From: Limosilactobacillus panis
GTDB taxonomy: Bacteria > Bacillota > Bacilli > Lactobacillales > Lactobacillaceae
Direction of reading: 5' to 3'
NCBI RefSeq assembly: GCF_019797825.1
Contig: NZ_CP081855.1
Coordinates: 1 to 64,000, forward strand
DNA length: 64,000 nt
Numbering within the stretch: position 1 is the first letter of the stretch; each line of letters opens with the position of its first letter. Under the pieces are notes generated by a model that made no database searches, was not told where the DNA came from, and saw only the letters and a program-made list of their open reading frames with translations. Positions 55,832-64,000 of the stretch are shown one piece after another. The position numbers were made by a program, and so were the translations under genes.

Positions 55832-57553
55832 ATGTTTTCAAGAAAAAATACTCAAATGATGGTGCAAAAGAACCGCCCGATTAAACAACACTTTGGCTTG
55901 CGAAAGCTTAGCATTGGGGTGGCCTCTGTCCTGCTAGGGCTCTCCTGGGCCTACGTGGGGATTGTTAATGCTGATACGACGGATCAAAATCAACCAGTTG
56001 CCGCTGTGACTACTGAACCTAGTGCTTCAGCTAATCACATTGATGTTAGCAGTAGTACCGTGAGTGCAAGCCCGGTGGCGAGCAGTACTCCTGTAAGTAG
56101 TCAGCCGGAGAGCTCAGCTGAAGTAACACCTGTTGAGGTACCCGCGAGCAGTGCAGTAAACATCGCGGGTAGTAACCAGCCGGTAACTAGCGAAAGCCAA
56201 CCAGCCGCCCCGGCCCAGGGTCAGCCGGTTGCCAGTCCCACGCCAGCCCCGGTACAGACTAGTCCACAAAAGGAAGTTGGTACGGTTGATACAATTCATA
56301 CGGACACGATCCTCAAGGATAAGTATGGGATTGACATCAACCATTTAGACGCTAAGAGTGTCCTCTTACTGGCTTCTCTTTTCCACATCTTTGCTAACGA
56401 GGCTAATCTGGGGTGTGACGTAAACGGCAACATTGCGGTTGGTATCCTTGGCGGTTTTGGTACCCGGGGTGATTCGATTCACCTTTCAAAGGGTGATATT
56501 TACTACATTCAGCAGTTAAAGGACGCTCTTAACTCGGGGTCCTTCCGTAACCCGGAATTTAACCACGTTATTTTTGGAAACGATATCAAGGTTGAGGTAA
56601 TTGACGGGAAAGTGTACGTTAATGGTCAGGTAATGAATAATCTTAAGCCTGAGGAAGTTTTCAAGGACGGCAATATCCAATACATTGACTTTGCGGCCGT
56701 CTTTAACCGTCTTATTAAAGCGGCAAACTTCTACGCTGACCAAGAGACCTCCAGTGGAGTCGTGATGGACTTTAGCGACATGAATAATCAAAAGATTGAT
56801 GTTTCAAACGCTACCGCAACGGATAACGTCATTTACGTAAATATTCCCGGAAGCTTGTTAGCGGGAAGCCAGCCAATCAAGGTTTATGGCCTTTCTAGTA
56901 AAGATGGGGCGCCAACGGTAGTTATTAATGTCCTAAACGCTGATGGAACAATCAATATTGCTACTCAAGTTCACTTATACTACGATGACAATAATTCGCC
57001 AGTTAATAATGGTGAAGGTCACACGGTCCCTAACCGCATTCTTTGGAACTTTGGAAACCAGGAAAAGGTAATTAATATTACTTCCGGCCGCTTCATGGGC
57101 AGTATCTTGGCACCGAATGCAACAGTCAACGCGCACGTTAACGTCGACGGCAATATCATTGCTAACATTGTTAACATTACTGGTGGCGAATCACACCGCT
57201 GGGATATTCACCCGGTAGTTCCACCATCCTTTATTGAGATCCCGACGCCGGATCCAGACCCAACGCCGGACCCAGACCCAACGCCGGACCCGGACCCAAC
57301 ACCGGATTCTGAAACGCCGAAAGATGGTGAGCTGATTGATGAGGATACTAATAAAGACCCACAGATGCCGGTAATAGAGACAACTCAAAAGGAAAAAGTT
57401 ACGCCGAATACGGTTACGAGACCTAAACAACAGGCAGAACTACCACAATTAGGGGTCGGAGAAGATGCAGGAAAGTTAGCCGGAATTTTGACCCTTATAT
57501 GCCTCCTAAATCTAATGACGATGGGCCTTTACAACCGGCGTAACCGTCAATAG
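55832..57553 (+). CDS. Cell-surface protein with YSIRK-type signal and choice-of-anchor A domain
   Basis: 573 residues. A long signal peptide contains a YSIRK variant (FGLRKLSIGVASVLLG), then a Ser/Val/Pro-rich stretch (about 50-145). A choice-of-anchor A domain spans about 165-465 (NGNIAVGILGGFGTRG, and later RFMGSILAPNATVNAHVNVDGNIIANIVNITGG). A PDPDPT repeat tract (four to five copies) spans the wall. The C-terminus has LPQLG, a helix (ILTLICLLNLMTMGLY) and NRRNRQ. Sortase A normally needs LPxTG; here Thr is Leu, so anchoring may be weak or altered. Likely adhesin; the ligand is unknown. Confidence 0.85.
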   Translation: MFSRKNTQMMVQKNRPIKQHFGLRKLSIGVASVLLGLSWAYVGIVNADTTDQNQPVAAVTTEPSASANHIDVSSSTVSASPVASSTPVSSQPESSAEVTPVEVPASSAVNIAGSNQPVTSESQPAAPAQGQPVASPTPAPVQTSPQKEVGTVDTIHTDTILKDKYGIDINHLDAKSVLLLASLFHIFANEANLGCDVNGNIAVGILGGFGTRGDSIHLSKGDIYYIQQLKDALNSGSFRNPEFNHVIFGNDIKVEVIDGKVYVNGQVMNNLKPEEVFKDGNIQYIDFAAVFNRLIKAANFYADQETSSGVVMDFSDMNNQKIDVSNATATDNVIYVNIPGSLLAGSQPIKVYGLSSKDGAPTVVINVLNADGTINIATQVHLYYDDNNSPVNNGEGHTVPNRILWNFGNQEKVINITSGRFMGSILAPNATVNAHVNVDGNIIANIVNITGGESHRWDIHPVVPPSFIEIPTPDPDPTPDPDPTPDPDPTPDSETPKDGELIDEDTNKDPQMPVIETTQKEKVTPNTVTRPKQQAELPQLGVGEDAGKLAGILTLICLLNLMTMGLYNRRNRQ

Positions 57554-57570
57554 CAGATAAGTAGATATTG

Positions 57571-57616
57571 AAAGAGCCACGAGCATTCGATTCTTGAACA
57601 CTCGTGGCTCTTTTGT
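57571..57616. terminator. Terminator after the surface-protein gene
   Basis: AAAGAGCCACGAG pairs with CTCGTGGCTCTTT around 17 bases, with T run. Confidence 0.88.
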
Positions 57617-57647
57617 AATTTAAATGTATAATAAGACACTTTTTATA

Positions 57648-58172
<525 letters not shown>

Positions 58173-58240
58173 TTATAAAAATTGCTCAAATTTTGTAGTA
58201 GAATAAAAGCGGTTACAGAAAATCGTGAGAGGTGGAACTA

Positions 58241-58693
58241 ATGTTAACAGCTAATATTGTTTATGCAACTATGACAGGAAATAACGAAGAAATTGCAGAT
58301 ATCGTTTGCGATAGTTTACGCAAGCAAGGTGTTCAGGTAAAGGAAATGGAAATTTCCCAGACAGATGTTAACGATTTTAAAGATGCCGATATTCTGGTTG
58401 TCTGTGCATATACCTATGACGAAGGAGCGTTGCCAGAAGAAGGGATAGATTTCTACGAGGATCTTCAGGAAACCGATTTGAGTGGGAAAATCTATGGTGT
58501 TGCTGGCTCTGGTGATAAATTTTACGGTGAATACTATAATACTACTGTTGATCATTTTGATGATGCCTTTAAACAAGCCGGTGCTACCAGTGGGGCAGAA
58601 AAAGTAAAAATTGATTTGGAACCATATGAAGAAGATATTGAGAAACTTGATCAATTTGCTCATGATTTAGTAAAAACTGTCCAACAAAAATAA
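58241..58693 (+). CDS. Flavodoxin
   Basis: FMN-binding electron carrier of 150 residues. The phosphate-binding loop is VYATMTGNNEEIADIV, and the FMN loops VVCAYTYDEGALPEEG and VAGSGDKFYGEYYNTTVDHF are as in short-chain flavodoxins. The ATG nearest the GAGAGGTGG site is used. It is intact, between two pseudogenes. It may donate electrons to a radical or cobalamin-dependent enzyme; that link is inference. Confidence 0.9.
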   Translation: MLTANIVYATMTGNNEEIADIVCDSLRKQGVQVKEMEISQTDVNDFKDADILVVCAYTYDEGALPEEGIDFYEDLQETDLSGKIYGVAGSGDKFYGEYYNTTVDHFDDAFKQAGATSGAEKVKIDLEPYEEDIEKLDQFAHDLVKTVQQK

Positions 58694-58706
58694 AAGGGAC
58701 GTGATA

Positions 58707-59209
58707 ATGCTAATATCGGTCCATTAGTAGGGAGTTTGAGTAAACATTCGTATAGTCAGAAATTGGCTAACTACTTAATAGGGCAATCTTAAAAGCAGAT
58801 TTCTTCTAAACAAACTATGACATCTTGCCGCTATACAATCTAGATCTTGAAAAGAAACAGTAAGTCTTTCGGGAAGTTGTGAATAGGATAGATACGTTGT
58901 TCTTTGTCACTCAGGAATATAACTTTTCAATTTCTGGTGATTTGAAGAATGCAATTGATGTCCTATCTGTTCCATCGTCGTAACCTTATGTTTACTACTA
59001 ACTCATCCTTAGTGATTACGATTACGAACTCATCAGGAGTTCGGGGCGGTACCAACGCGAACGCTCGTACTCAGCAGTTACTCCGCTATACCGGTATGAA
59101 TGTAATGAATATGTTCGTTACGGTGGGCAATGTCCAGCAGATCTTTGATCATTATGATCATACAACGGAAGCATTAGGTAATTTTGTAAATATAGTGAAT
59201 GAAAAGTAG
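58707..59209 (+). pseudogene. Degenerate NAD(P)H-dependent FMN reductase copy
   Basis: Aligns along its length with the intact flavin reductase at 62.3 kb: GSLSKHSYSQKLANYLIGQS, YDILPLYN-DLEK and QEYNFSISGDLKNAIDVLSVPS are recognisable. It carries stop codons (after IGQS and in the following region), a frameshift after about 90 codons, and a deletion near the end. The 3' third remains open. A clear pseudogene from duplication of the neighbouring gene. Confidence 0.88.
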
Positions 59210-59221
59210 TCATGGATAGTA

Positions 59222-59374
59222 AAAGGGGAAGTTCCTCTACATATTTGAAAATGCTGCAGCACAGTACACAGAGAGGGCTCTAGCGTTCGGGTTTTCCGAA
59301 CACTAGAGCCCTCTTTATACTTGCGGGGGTTTGAAAACGAACTAGCTTACTAATTCTATCTTATTCCCCTTTTG
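59222..59374. mobile_element. MITE-like element, copy 2 (degenerate)
   Basis: Shares with the 39 kb element the run AAAATGCTRCAGCRYAGTACACA, the hairpin GGGCTCTAGCGTTCGG with CCGAACACTAGAGCCC, and the ACTAGC-rich right half. The left end has lost the CTGTGACATA word and the middle is shorter. Like copy 1, it lies directly downstream of a flavin reductase sequence, so it may have travelled with the gene. Confidence 0.65.
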
Positions 59375-59392
59375 TTTTTATCTTAAGAATTA

Positions 59393-60526
<1,134 letters not shown>

Positions 60527-60565
60527 TTAAGAAAATATATTAAAAATGAAGGGTGTGATAATTAA

Positions 60566-60841
60566 ATGTACATGGCAAAAGTAGTTGGAAGCATTGTATC
60601 TACACAAAAAGATGACGCTTTGGTTGGTAAAAAGTTAATGATTGTTCAGCCAATTAACAGTGATCAAAAAAACGTTCGTCACGAAGAAGTTGCAATTGAT
60701 ACTGTTGGTGCTGGAATCGGTGAGTATGTATTAATTGCAAGAGGAGCGGGGGCTCGGATTGCAGACATTGGTAACCAGCCTGAGAAAAAGAGTGTAAGTG
60801 ACTGCTCAATTATTGGAATAATTGACCGCTTTGATAATTGA
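60566..60841 (+). CDS. pduN: BMC vertex protein, EutN/PduN/CcmL family
   Basis: 91-residue pentamer-forming protein that caps the vertices of microcompartment shells. MYMAKVVGSIVSTQKDDALVGKKLMIVQPI aligns with the PduN start; VAIDTVGAGIGEYVLIARGAGAR and CSIIGIIDRF complete the family pattern. The only shell gene in the window: no BMC-H or BMC-T hexamers are seen here. It must act with shell proteins elsewhere or be a remnant. Whether it is closer to PduN or EutN is not settled; I use pduN because a PduO gene lies nearby. Confidence 0.88.
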   Translation: MYMAKVVGSIVSTQKDDALVGKKLMIVQPINSDQKNVRHEEVAIDTVGAGIGEYVLIARGAGARIADIGNQPEKKSVSDCSIIGIIDRFDN

Positions 60842-60868
60842 CTACAGTAATGAATTGAAGTGATGTGA

Positions 60869-61645
60869 ATGAAAAACAAACGGGAACTAAATATTTCTAA
60901 CGGGTTTAATTTCCGTGATGTTGGCGGTTATATGGATAAACGGGGAGCGAGGATAAAGTGGCATAAATTAGTACGGGTCGCTTACTTGTCTGATTTGTCA
61001 GCTCAGGATCAGCAATTGTTGTTTGATTATGGTATTCGAACAGTAATTGATTTAAGGTCGGATGCAGAAATAATAAGATACCCTGATTGGTATCTGCGAG
61101 GCACTAATTACTTACGAGTACCAGTATTAAATGAGAATTTAACAAATAGTATGACTAAAATAGCAGACCTTTCCCAAAACGCGAAATCTGAATATGGTAT
61201 AAAACAGATGTTAGAAGTATACAATCTACTTGTTACACAAGAGCAAGCGCAACAAGCGTATCGAGATATTTTCACCATATTAGCTGAAAGCAATGGAGGG
61301 GTTTCGATCCATTGTGCCACTGGAAAAGATCGAACAGGGGTTGCGGTTATTCTCCTATTAAAGGTACTCGGAATACCTAATTCGGTTATTAAAGATGATT
61401 ATTTAATGACTAATCGTTTTTCAGCATTACACATTAATAATCGTTTGAACGAAGCAAAATGTGATGGAGCAAACGGTAAGATGCTCAAAACAATTTTTAA
61501 TCTTTCAACTGTAAATGCGCAATACTATGATAAAATAACGTCAACCATAGGCAATGAATTTGGGGACTTTTCTAACTATATTTATAGTCAATTAGAAGTT
61601 ACTCATAGCATAGTTAAAAAGCTTCGTAAAAAATTTATGAATTAG
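60869..61645 (+). CDS. Tyrosine/dual-specificity protein phosphatase family enzyme
   Basis: 258 residues of the bacterial Tyr-phosphatase_2 family. Catalytic loop SIHCATGKDRTGVAV (HCxxGxxR), general-acid region upstream, and N-terminal ISNGFNFRDVGGYMDKRGARIKWHKLVRVAYLSDL (typical RDVGGY motif). The family includes phosphotyrosine and phosphoinositide phosphatases. Its start is 28 bases after the vertex gene and it ends 14 bases before the next, so it is in the same operon. Role in a microcompartment not known. Confidence 0.87.
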   Translation: MKNKRELNISNGFNFRDVGGYMDKRGARIKWHKLVRVAYLSDLSAQDQQLLFDYGIRTVIDLRSDAEIIRYPDWYLRGTNYLRVPVLNENLTNSMTKIADLSQNAKSEYGIKQMLEVYNLLVTQEQAQQAYRDIFTILAESNGGVSIHCATGKDRTGVAVILLLKVLGIPNSVIKDDYLMTNRFSALHINNRLNEAKCDGANGKMLKTIFNLSTVNAQYYDKITSTIGNEFGDFSNYIYSQLEVTHSIVKKLRKKFMN

Positions 61646-61658
61646 GTAGGATTTAAGG

Positions 61659-62273
61659 ATGTCAGTGTTTTATTTAATTCGTCATGGTGAAACATATGCG
61701 AATAAGTTAAACATAATGCAGGGAACATTAAATAGTGAGATCACCAAATTAACAATTCGTGGTCAAAGAGAAGCTAGTAAATATAAAAATTTACTCCAAG
61801 AATATGAGATTGATAAGGTGTTCACTAGTCCCTTAGCGAGAGCTATTGCAACAAGTCAGATAATTTGCCAGAGTAACAATATGCCATTTTCAGTTGATTC
61901 ACGATTATCTGAAATATCTTATGGTAATTGGAATGGGCAAAAAATAAAGACTTTAAAGACTAAATATACCGAGCATTTTGATCAAGCGACGAATGATTTG
62001 AAGTCGACGTCTAGTGCTATTAGTCAAGGCGAGAGTTTTAAACATGCTAGGCTAAGAATAGCTGATTTTATTAGTTCGGTTTCGAAAAAGTATCCTAATG
62101 ATCGTATTTTAGTTGTTACTCATGGGTGGGTTATAAAGACGTTTGTATCTTTGTGCCTTCCTCAAGGTAGTCAAATTATCCTTAATGTCCCGCATAATCT
62201 GAGCCTTACAAAAATAGGTGTAGGAGAGGCAAATTTAGCAAGAATATATTATTATAACCGTCAATTAGAATGA
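61659..62273 (+). CDS. Histidine phosphatase family protein, CobC-like candidate
   Basis: 204 residues. N-terminal FYLIRHGETYANKLNIMQG has the phospho-His RHGE motif; later FTSPLARAIATSQII, LSEISYGNWNGQ and VVTHGWVIKTF complete the phosphoglycerate-mutase-like active site. The family covers broad phosphatases and the alpha-ribazole phosphatase CobC of B12 synthesis. Lying near pduO, CobC-like activity is plausible but not shown. Third gene in the run from the vertex gene. Confidence 0.85.
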   Translation: MSVFYLIRHGETYANKLNIMQGTLNSEITKLTIRGQREASKYKNLLQEYEIDKVFTSPLARAIATSQIICQSNNMPFSVDSRLSEISYGNWNGQKIKTLKTKYTEHFDQATNDLKSTSSAISQGESFKHARLRIADFISSVSKKYPNDRILVVTHGWVIKTFVSLCLPQGSQIILNVPHNLSLTKIGVGEANLARIYYYNRQLE

Positions 62274-62300
62274 ATAATAGTATAAAAGGACGTGATAGTA

Positions 62301-62837
62301 ATGGCTAATATTGGTGTGTTAGTGGGGAGCTTGAGTAAATATTCGTACAGTCAGAAACTGGCCAACTACTTAATAGGGCAGTCCTCAAAAGCGAATTTCA
62401 TCCAAATAAACTATGATATCTTGCCGCTATACAATCCAGATCTTGAAAAGGAACCACCGCTGGAATGGCAGGTCTTTCGGGAAGTTGTAGATAAGATGGA
62501 TGCGTTGCTCTTTGTCACCCAGGAATATAACTTTTCAATTCCTGGTGGCTTAAAGAACGCAATTGATATCCTATCTGTTCCATCGCCGCAACCCCATATT
62601 TACCACAAACCAGCCTTAGTGATTACGGACTCGTCGGGGGCCCGGGGAGGTGCCAACGCGAACGCCCATATTCAGCAGTTACTTCGTTACACTGGCATGG
62701 ATGTAATGAATGCGTTCGTTACTGTGGGCAATGTCCAACAGATTTTTGACCAGCATGACCGCCTGACTGACCATACAACGGCAAAGATGTTAAATAAAGT
62801 ATTAGGTGATTTTGTAAATATGGTGAATGAAAAGTAG
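62301..62837 (+). CDS. NAD(P)H-dependent FMN reductase family protein
   Basis: 178 residues, flavodoxin-like fold. FMN contacts: VGSLSKYSYSQKLANYL and FVTQEYNFSIPGGLKNAID; SSGARGGANANAHIQQLL lies further on. ATG ten bases after AAAAGGA. Co-directional with the phosphatase genes, 18-27 bases downstream. Reduced flavin could support PduO, which needs Co(II) reduced to Co(I) before adenosylation; this is inference. A decayed duplicate lies 3.6 kb upstream. Confidence 0.87.
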   Translation: MANIGVLVGSLSKYSYSQKLANYLIGQSSKANFIQINYDILPLYNPDLEKEPPLEWQVFREVVDKMDALLFVTQEYNFSIPGGLKNAIDILSVPSPQPHIYHKPALVITDSSGARGGANANAHIQQLLRYTGMDVMNAFVTVGNVQQIFDQHDRLTDHTTAKMLNKVLGDFVNMVNEK

Positions 62838-62859
62838 TTAAAATTGGAAAATAAAGAGG

Positions 62860-62897
62860 GGGGCGTGACAGATTATGTACATAATCTGTCACGCCCC
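62860..62897. terminator. Perfect 38-base palindrome after the flavin reductase
   Basis: GGGGCGTGACAGATTATGT is followed directly by its exact reverse complement, with no spacer. It could fold as a terminator, but no T run follows. The GGGGC-GTGACA word recalls the ends of the IS1182-type element and MITE, so it may be two joined element ends. Confidence 0.6.
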
Positions 62898-63136
62898 TGC
62901 AAGTACAGATAGGCCTTCAGTGTTTGACCATACCGGTAATGGGGTGCAGCATAATCGGCAACTAGGACCAAGTGATTTTATAAATGTAAGCACCCAATAA
63001 CTTCATGTATTGAAAAAGAGCGTCCTGCAAACACTTCAATCTTAATAGAGAGACTGCTTGTTGTGTTATTGAAGATTTGGTAGGTCGATTATGTACTGTC
63101 TTAATGATATATAAAATTTTGTAACTTTATTAAATA
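62898..63136. other. Non-coding gap between convergent flavin reductase and pduO
   Basis: About 240 AT-rich bases with no supported gene. CAAACACTTCAATC and a later ATTGAAGATTTGG are loosely complementary. No further signal recognised. Confidence 0.5.
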
Positions 63137-63703
63137 TTACCGGAAGACATCTTTACTGTTGCGGTAAAGTGTTTCTTGATGATCCTCAAGCTGATTTGTA
63201 TACCGAGCAGCAATAAAAAAGTAATCAGAAAGGCGATTAACGAAGATTAGGACTTCTTCGTTAATCGGCTTTTTTAATTTTAAAGCAACAATATTTCGTT
63301 CTGTCCTTCGGGTTACGGTTCGAGCGTAGTGTAGTGCAGAAGCAACTTGACTTCCACCAGGAAGAATAAATTTTTTCACTGGCTCAACTTGATCGTTGTA
63401 ACTATCAATTTTCTCTTCCAACCATTTTACCGGTTTGGTACTGTCGAAAATAAATTGTTTTCGTTCCTCATTTTTAGGAGTTGCGAGGTCAGTTCCACAA
63501 TCAAATAATAACTGTTGAATTTCTTCTAATTCGGAGTCTAGCATCTGTGTCTTCGGATTAAGAATTGACCGTATATAGCCCACCCACGAGTTGAGTTCAT
63601 CAACGCTTCCATATGCCTCAACGCGTGGGTCAGATTTATATAAGATTTCTTTGCCGATAATTCTCGTTTGACCGCGGTCACCATTTCTTGTGTAGATTTT
63701 CAT
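63137..63703 (-). CDS. pduO: Cob(I)alamin adenosyltransferase PduO
   Basis: Transfers adenosyl from ATP to reduced cobalamin, giving coenzyme B12 for diol/glycerol dehydratase. 188 residues. N-terminal KIYTRNGDRGQTRIIGKE is the ATP-binding start, with RVEAYGSVDELNSWVGY, FILPGGSQVASALHYARTVTRRTERN and VFINRLSDYFF-type motifs; length and sequence are close to L. reuteri PduO. An ACGGAGGTACC site and a TTGTCA/TAATCT promoter precede it. Normally pduO lies inside a pdu operon; here it stands alone on the opposite strand to the vertex gene. Confidence 0.93.
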   Translation of the reverse strand: MKIYTRNGDRGQTRIIGKEILYKSDPRVEAYGSVDELNSWVGYIRSILNPKTQMLDSELEEIQQLLFDCGTDLATPKNEERKQFIFDSTKPVKWLEEKIDSYNDQVEPVKKFILPGGSQVASALHYARTVTRRTERNIVALKLKKPINEEVLIFVNRLSDYFFIAARYTNQLEDHQETLYRNSKDVFR

Positions 63704-63727
63704 TTTTGGTACCTCCGTTTCTTAATT

Positions 63728-63756
63728 AGATTATCCATTATTTATACATCTGACAA
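63728..63756 (-). promoter_or_regulatory. Promoter of pduO
   Basis: TTGTCA and TAATCT with 17 bases between on the minus strand, 25 bases before the ATG. No cobalamin riboswitch is recognisable in the leader, which is too short. Confidence 0.6.
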
Positions 63757-64000
63757 GTCTAAATTTCATTAATTAGCCCTTAATAAAGCCACCATCAGTT
63801 AAAAATATTATTATTTTTGAGGTGAATTAGTGTAAAAAGGCGAAGCTTAAACTAGTATATCACTACTTAATATTGTGTTCTTCGCATGAGCTGAAGGGAA
63901 TTTTGCCAAAATTAGCGTTTTTTGGCAGAATCTAAATGATTACTAGTAATATATTTACTTCTGTTTACAAGGCTATTGTCGACATTACGTGAATGTATTA
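63757..64000. other. Non-coding end of the window with an inverted repeat
   Basis: No ORF. ATTTTGCCAAAA at 63900-63911 and TTTTGGCAGAAT at 63920-63931 form a 12-base inverted repeat (one mismatch) around eight bases, a possible operator or weak terminator. TTACAAGGCTATTGT at 63966-63980 nearly repeats TTACAAGGCCATTGT found 45 bases upstream of ldhD, suggesting a leftover or related promoter region. Confidence 0.5.

Noticed and set aside
57241..57330. Tandem CCAGACCCAACGCCGGAC units as a repeat array or CRISPR-like element
   Set aside because: They are coding repeats of the Pro-Asp wall-spanning tract in the surface protein.
63704..64000. Cobalamin riboswitch upstream of pduO
   Set aside because: The promoter leaves a leader of about 20 bases and no conserved riboswitch core is visible.

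Overview
The window starts exactly at dnaA and reads like the origin-proximal 64 kb of a lactobacillus chromosome. The gene order dnaA-dnaN-yaaA-recF-gyrB-gyrA-rpsF-ssb-rpsR-gdpP-rplI-dnaB, then walRKHIJ-htrA and rlmH, is the usual Firmicutes/Lactobacillales origin block. A ClpL chaperone, D-lactate dehydrogenases of the Lactobacillus type, a 1,3-propanediol-type iron alcohol dehydrogenase close to the origin and a PduO close to the Limosilactobacillus reuteri enzyme suggest a Limosilactobacillus. By eye most of the window is near 50% GC, so a higher-GC relative of L. reuteri is likelier than L. reuteri itself. The species is inference.

Layout. 1-15.3 kb: replication, gyrase and ribosomal genes, with an origin element (DnaA boxes, a DnaA-trio run and an AT-rich stretch) between dnaA and dnaN. 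15.4-24.5 kb: a frameshifted MFS transporter, an IS1182-type element, an alcohol/aldehyde dehydrogenase pair, a cystine-type transporter preceded by a Cys-rich leader peptide, PPK2, and tRNA-Lys. 24.5-29.6 kb: marR-ABC exporter and hxlR-aldo/keto reductase units between two identical tRNA-Lys genes. 29.7-38.4 kb: the WalRK locus, htrA, pgpA, a dense DnaA-box cluster and rlmH. 38.4-47 kb: flavin reductase, a MITE-like element, 1,3-propanediol dehydrogenase, an orphan DNA methyltransferase, a DUF4430/ECF pair, a PadR-DUF1700-DUF4097 unit, an ISL3 element, osmC and an Rrf2 regulator. 47.4-50.5 kb: an aromatic aminotransferase/D-2-hydroxyacid dehydrogenase/GNAT operon behind an aromatic leader peptide and attenuator. 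50.5-57.6 kb: IS30, clpL, D-ldh and a surface protein. 57.6-64 kb: an AT-richer accessory island linked to bacterial microcompartments (BMC).

The most unusual parts are these. (1) A D-lactate dehydrogenase carries a 30-residue N-terminal extension that looks like a BMC encapsulation peptide. It is divergent from a lone EutN/PduN vertex protein, next to two phosphatase genes, flavoproteins and pduO, and near degenerate copies of itself and of the flavin reductase. (2) Two candidate ribosome-sensed attenuators each have a good promoter, ribosome site, biased mini-ORF, alternative hairpins and a terminator: an aromatic one (YYFWF) before an AraT-like operon and a Cys-Cys one before a TcyP-like transporter. 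(3) A DnaA-box cluster by rlmH is denser than the one at dnaA.

The genes suggest a heterofermenter with many redox outlets: several D-2-hydroxyacid dehydrogenases, Zn and Fe alcohol dehydrogenases, an aldehyde dehydrogenase, aldo/keto reductases and flavin reductases. There are also B12-linked functions (PduO, possible cobalamin ECF uptake, propanediol dehydrogenase). No rRNA, CRISPR array or prophage was seen.
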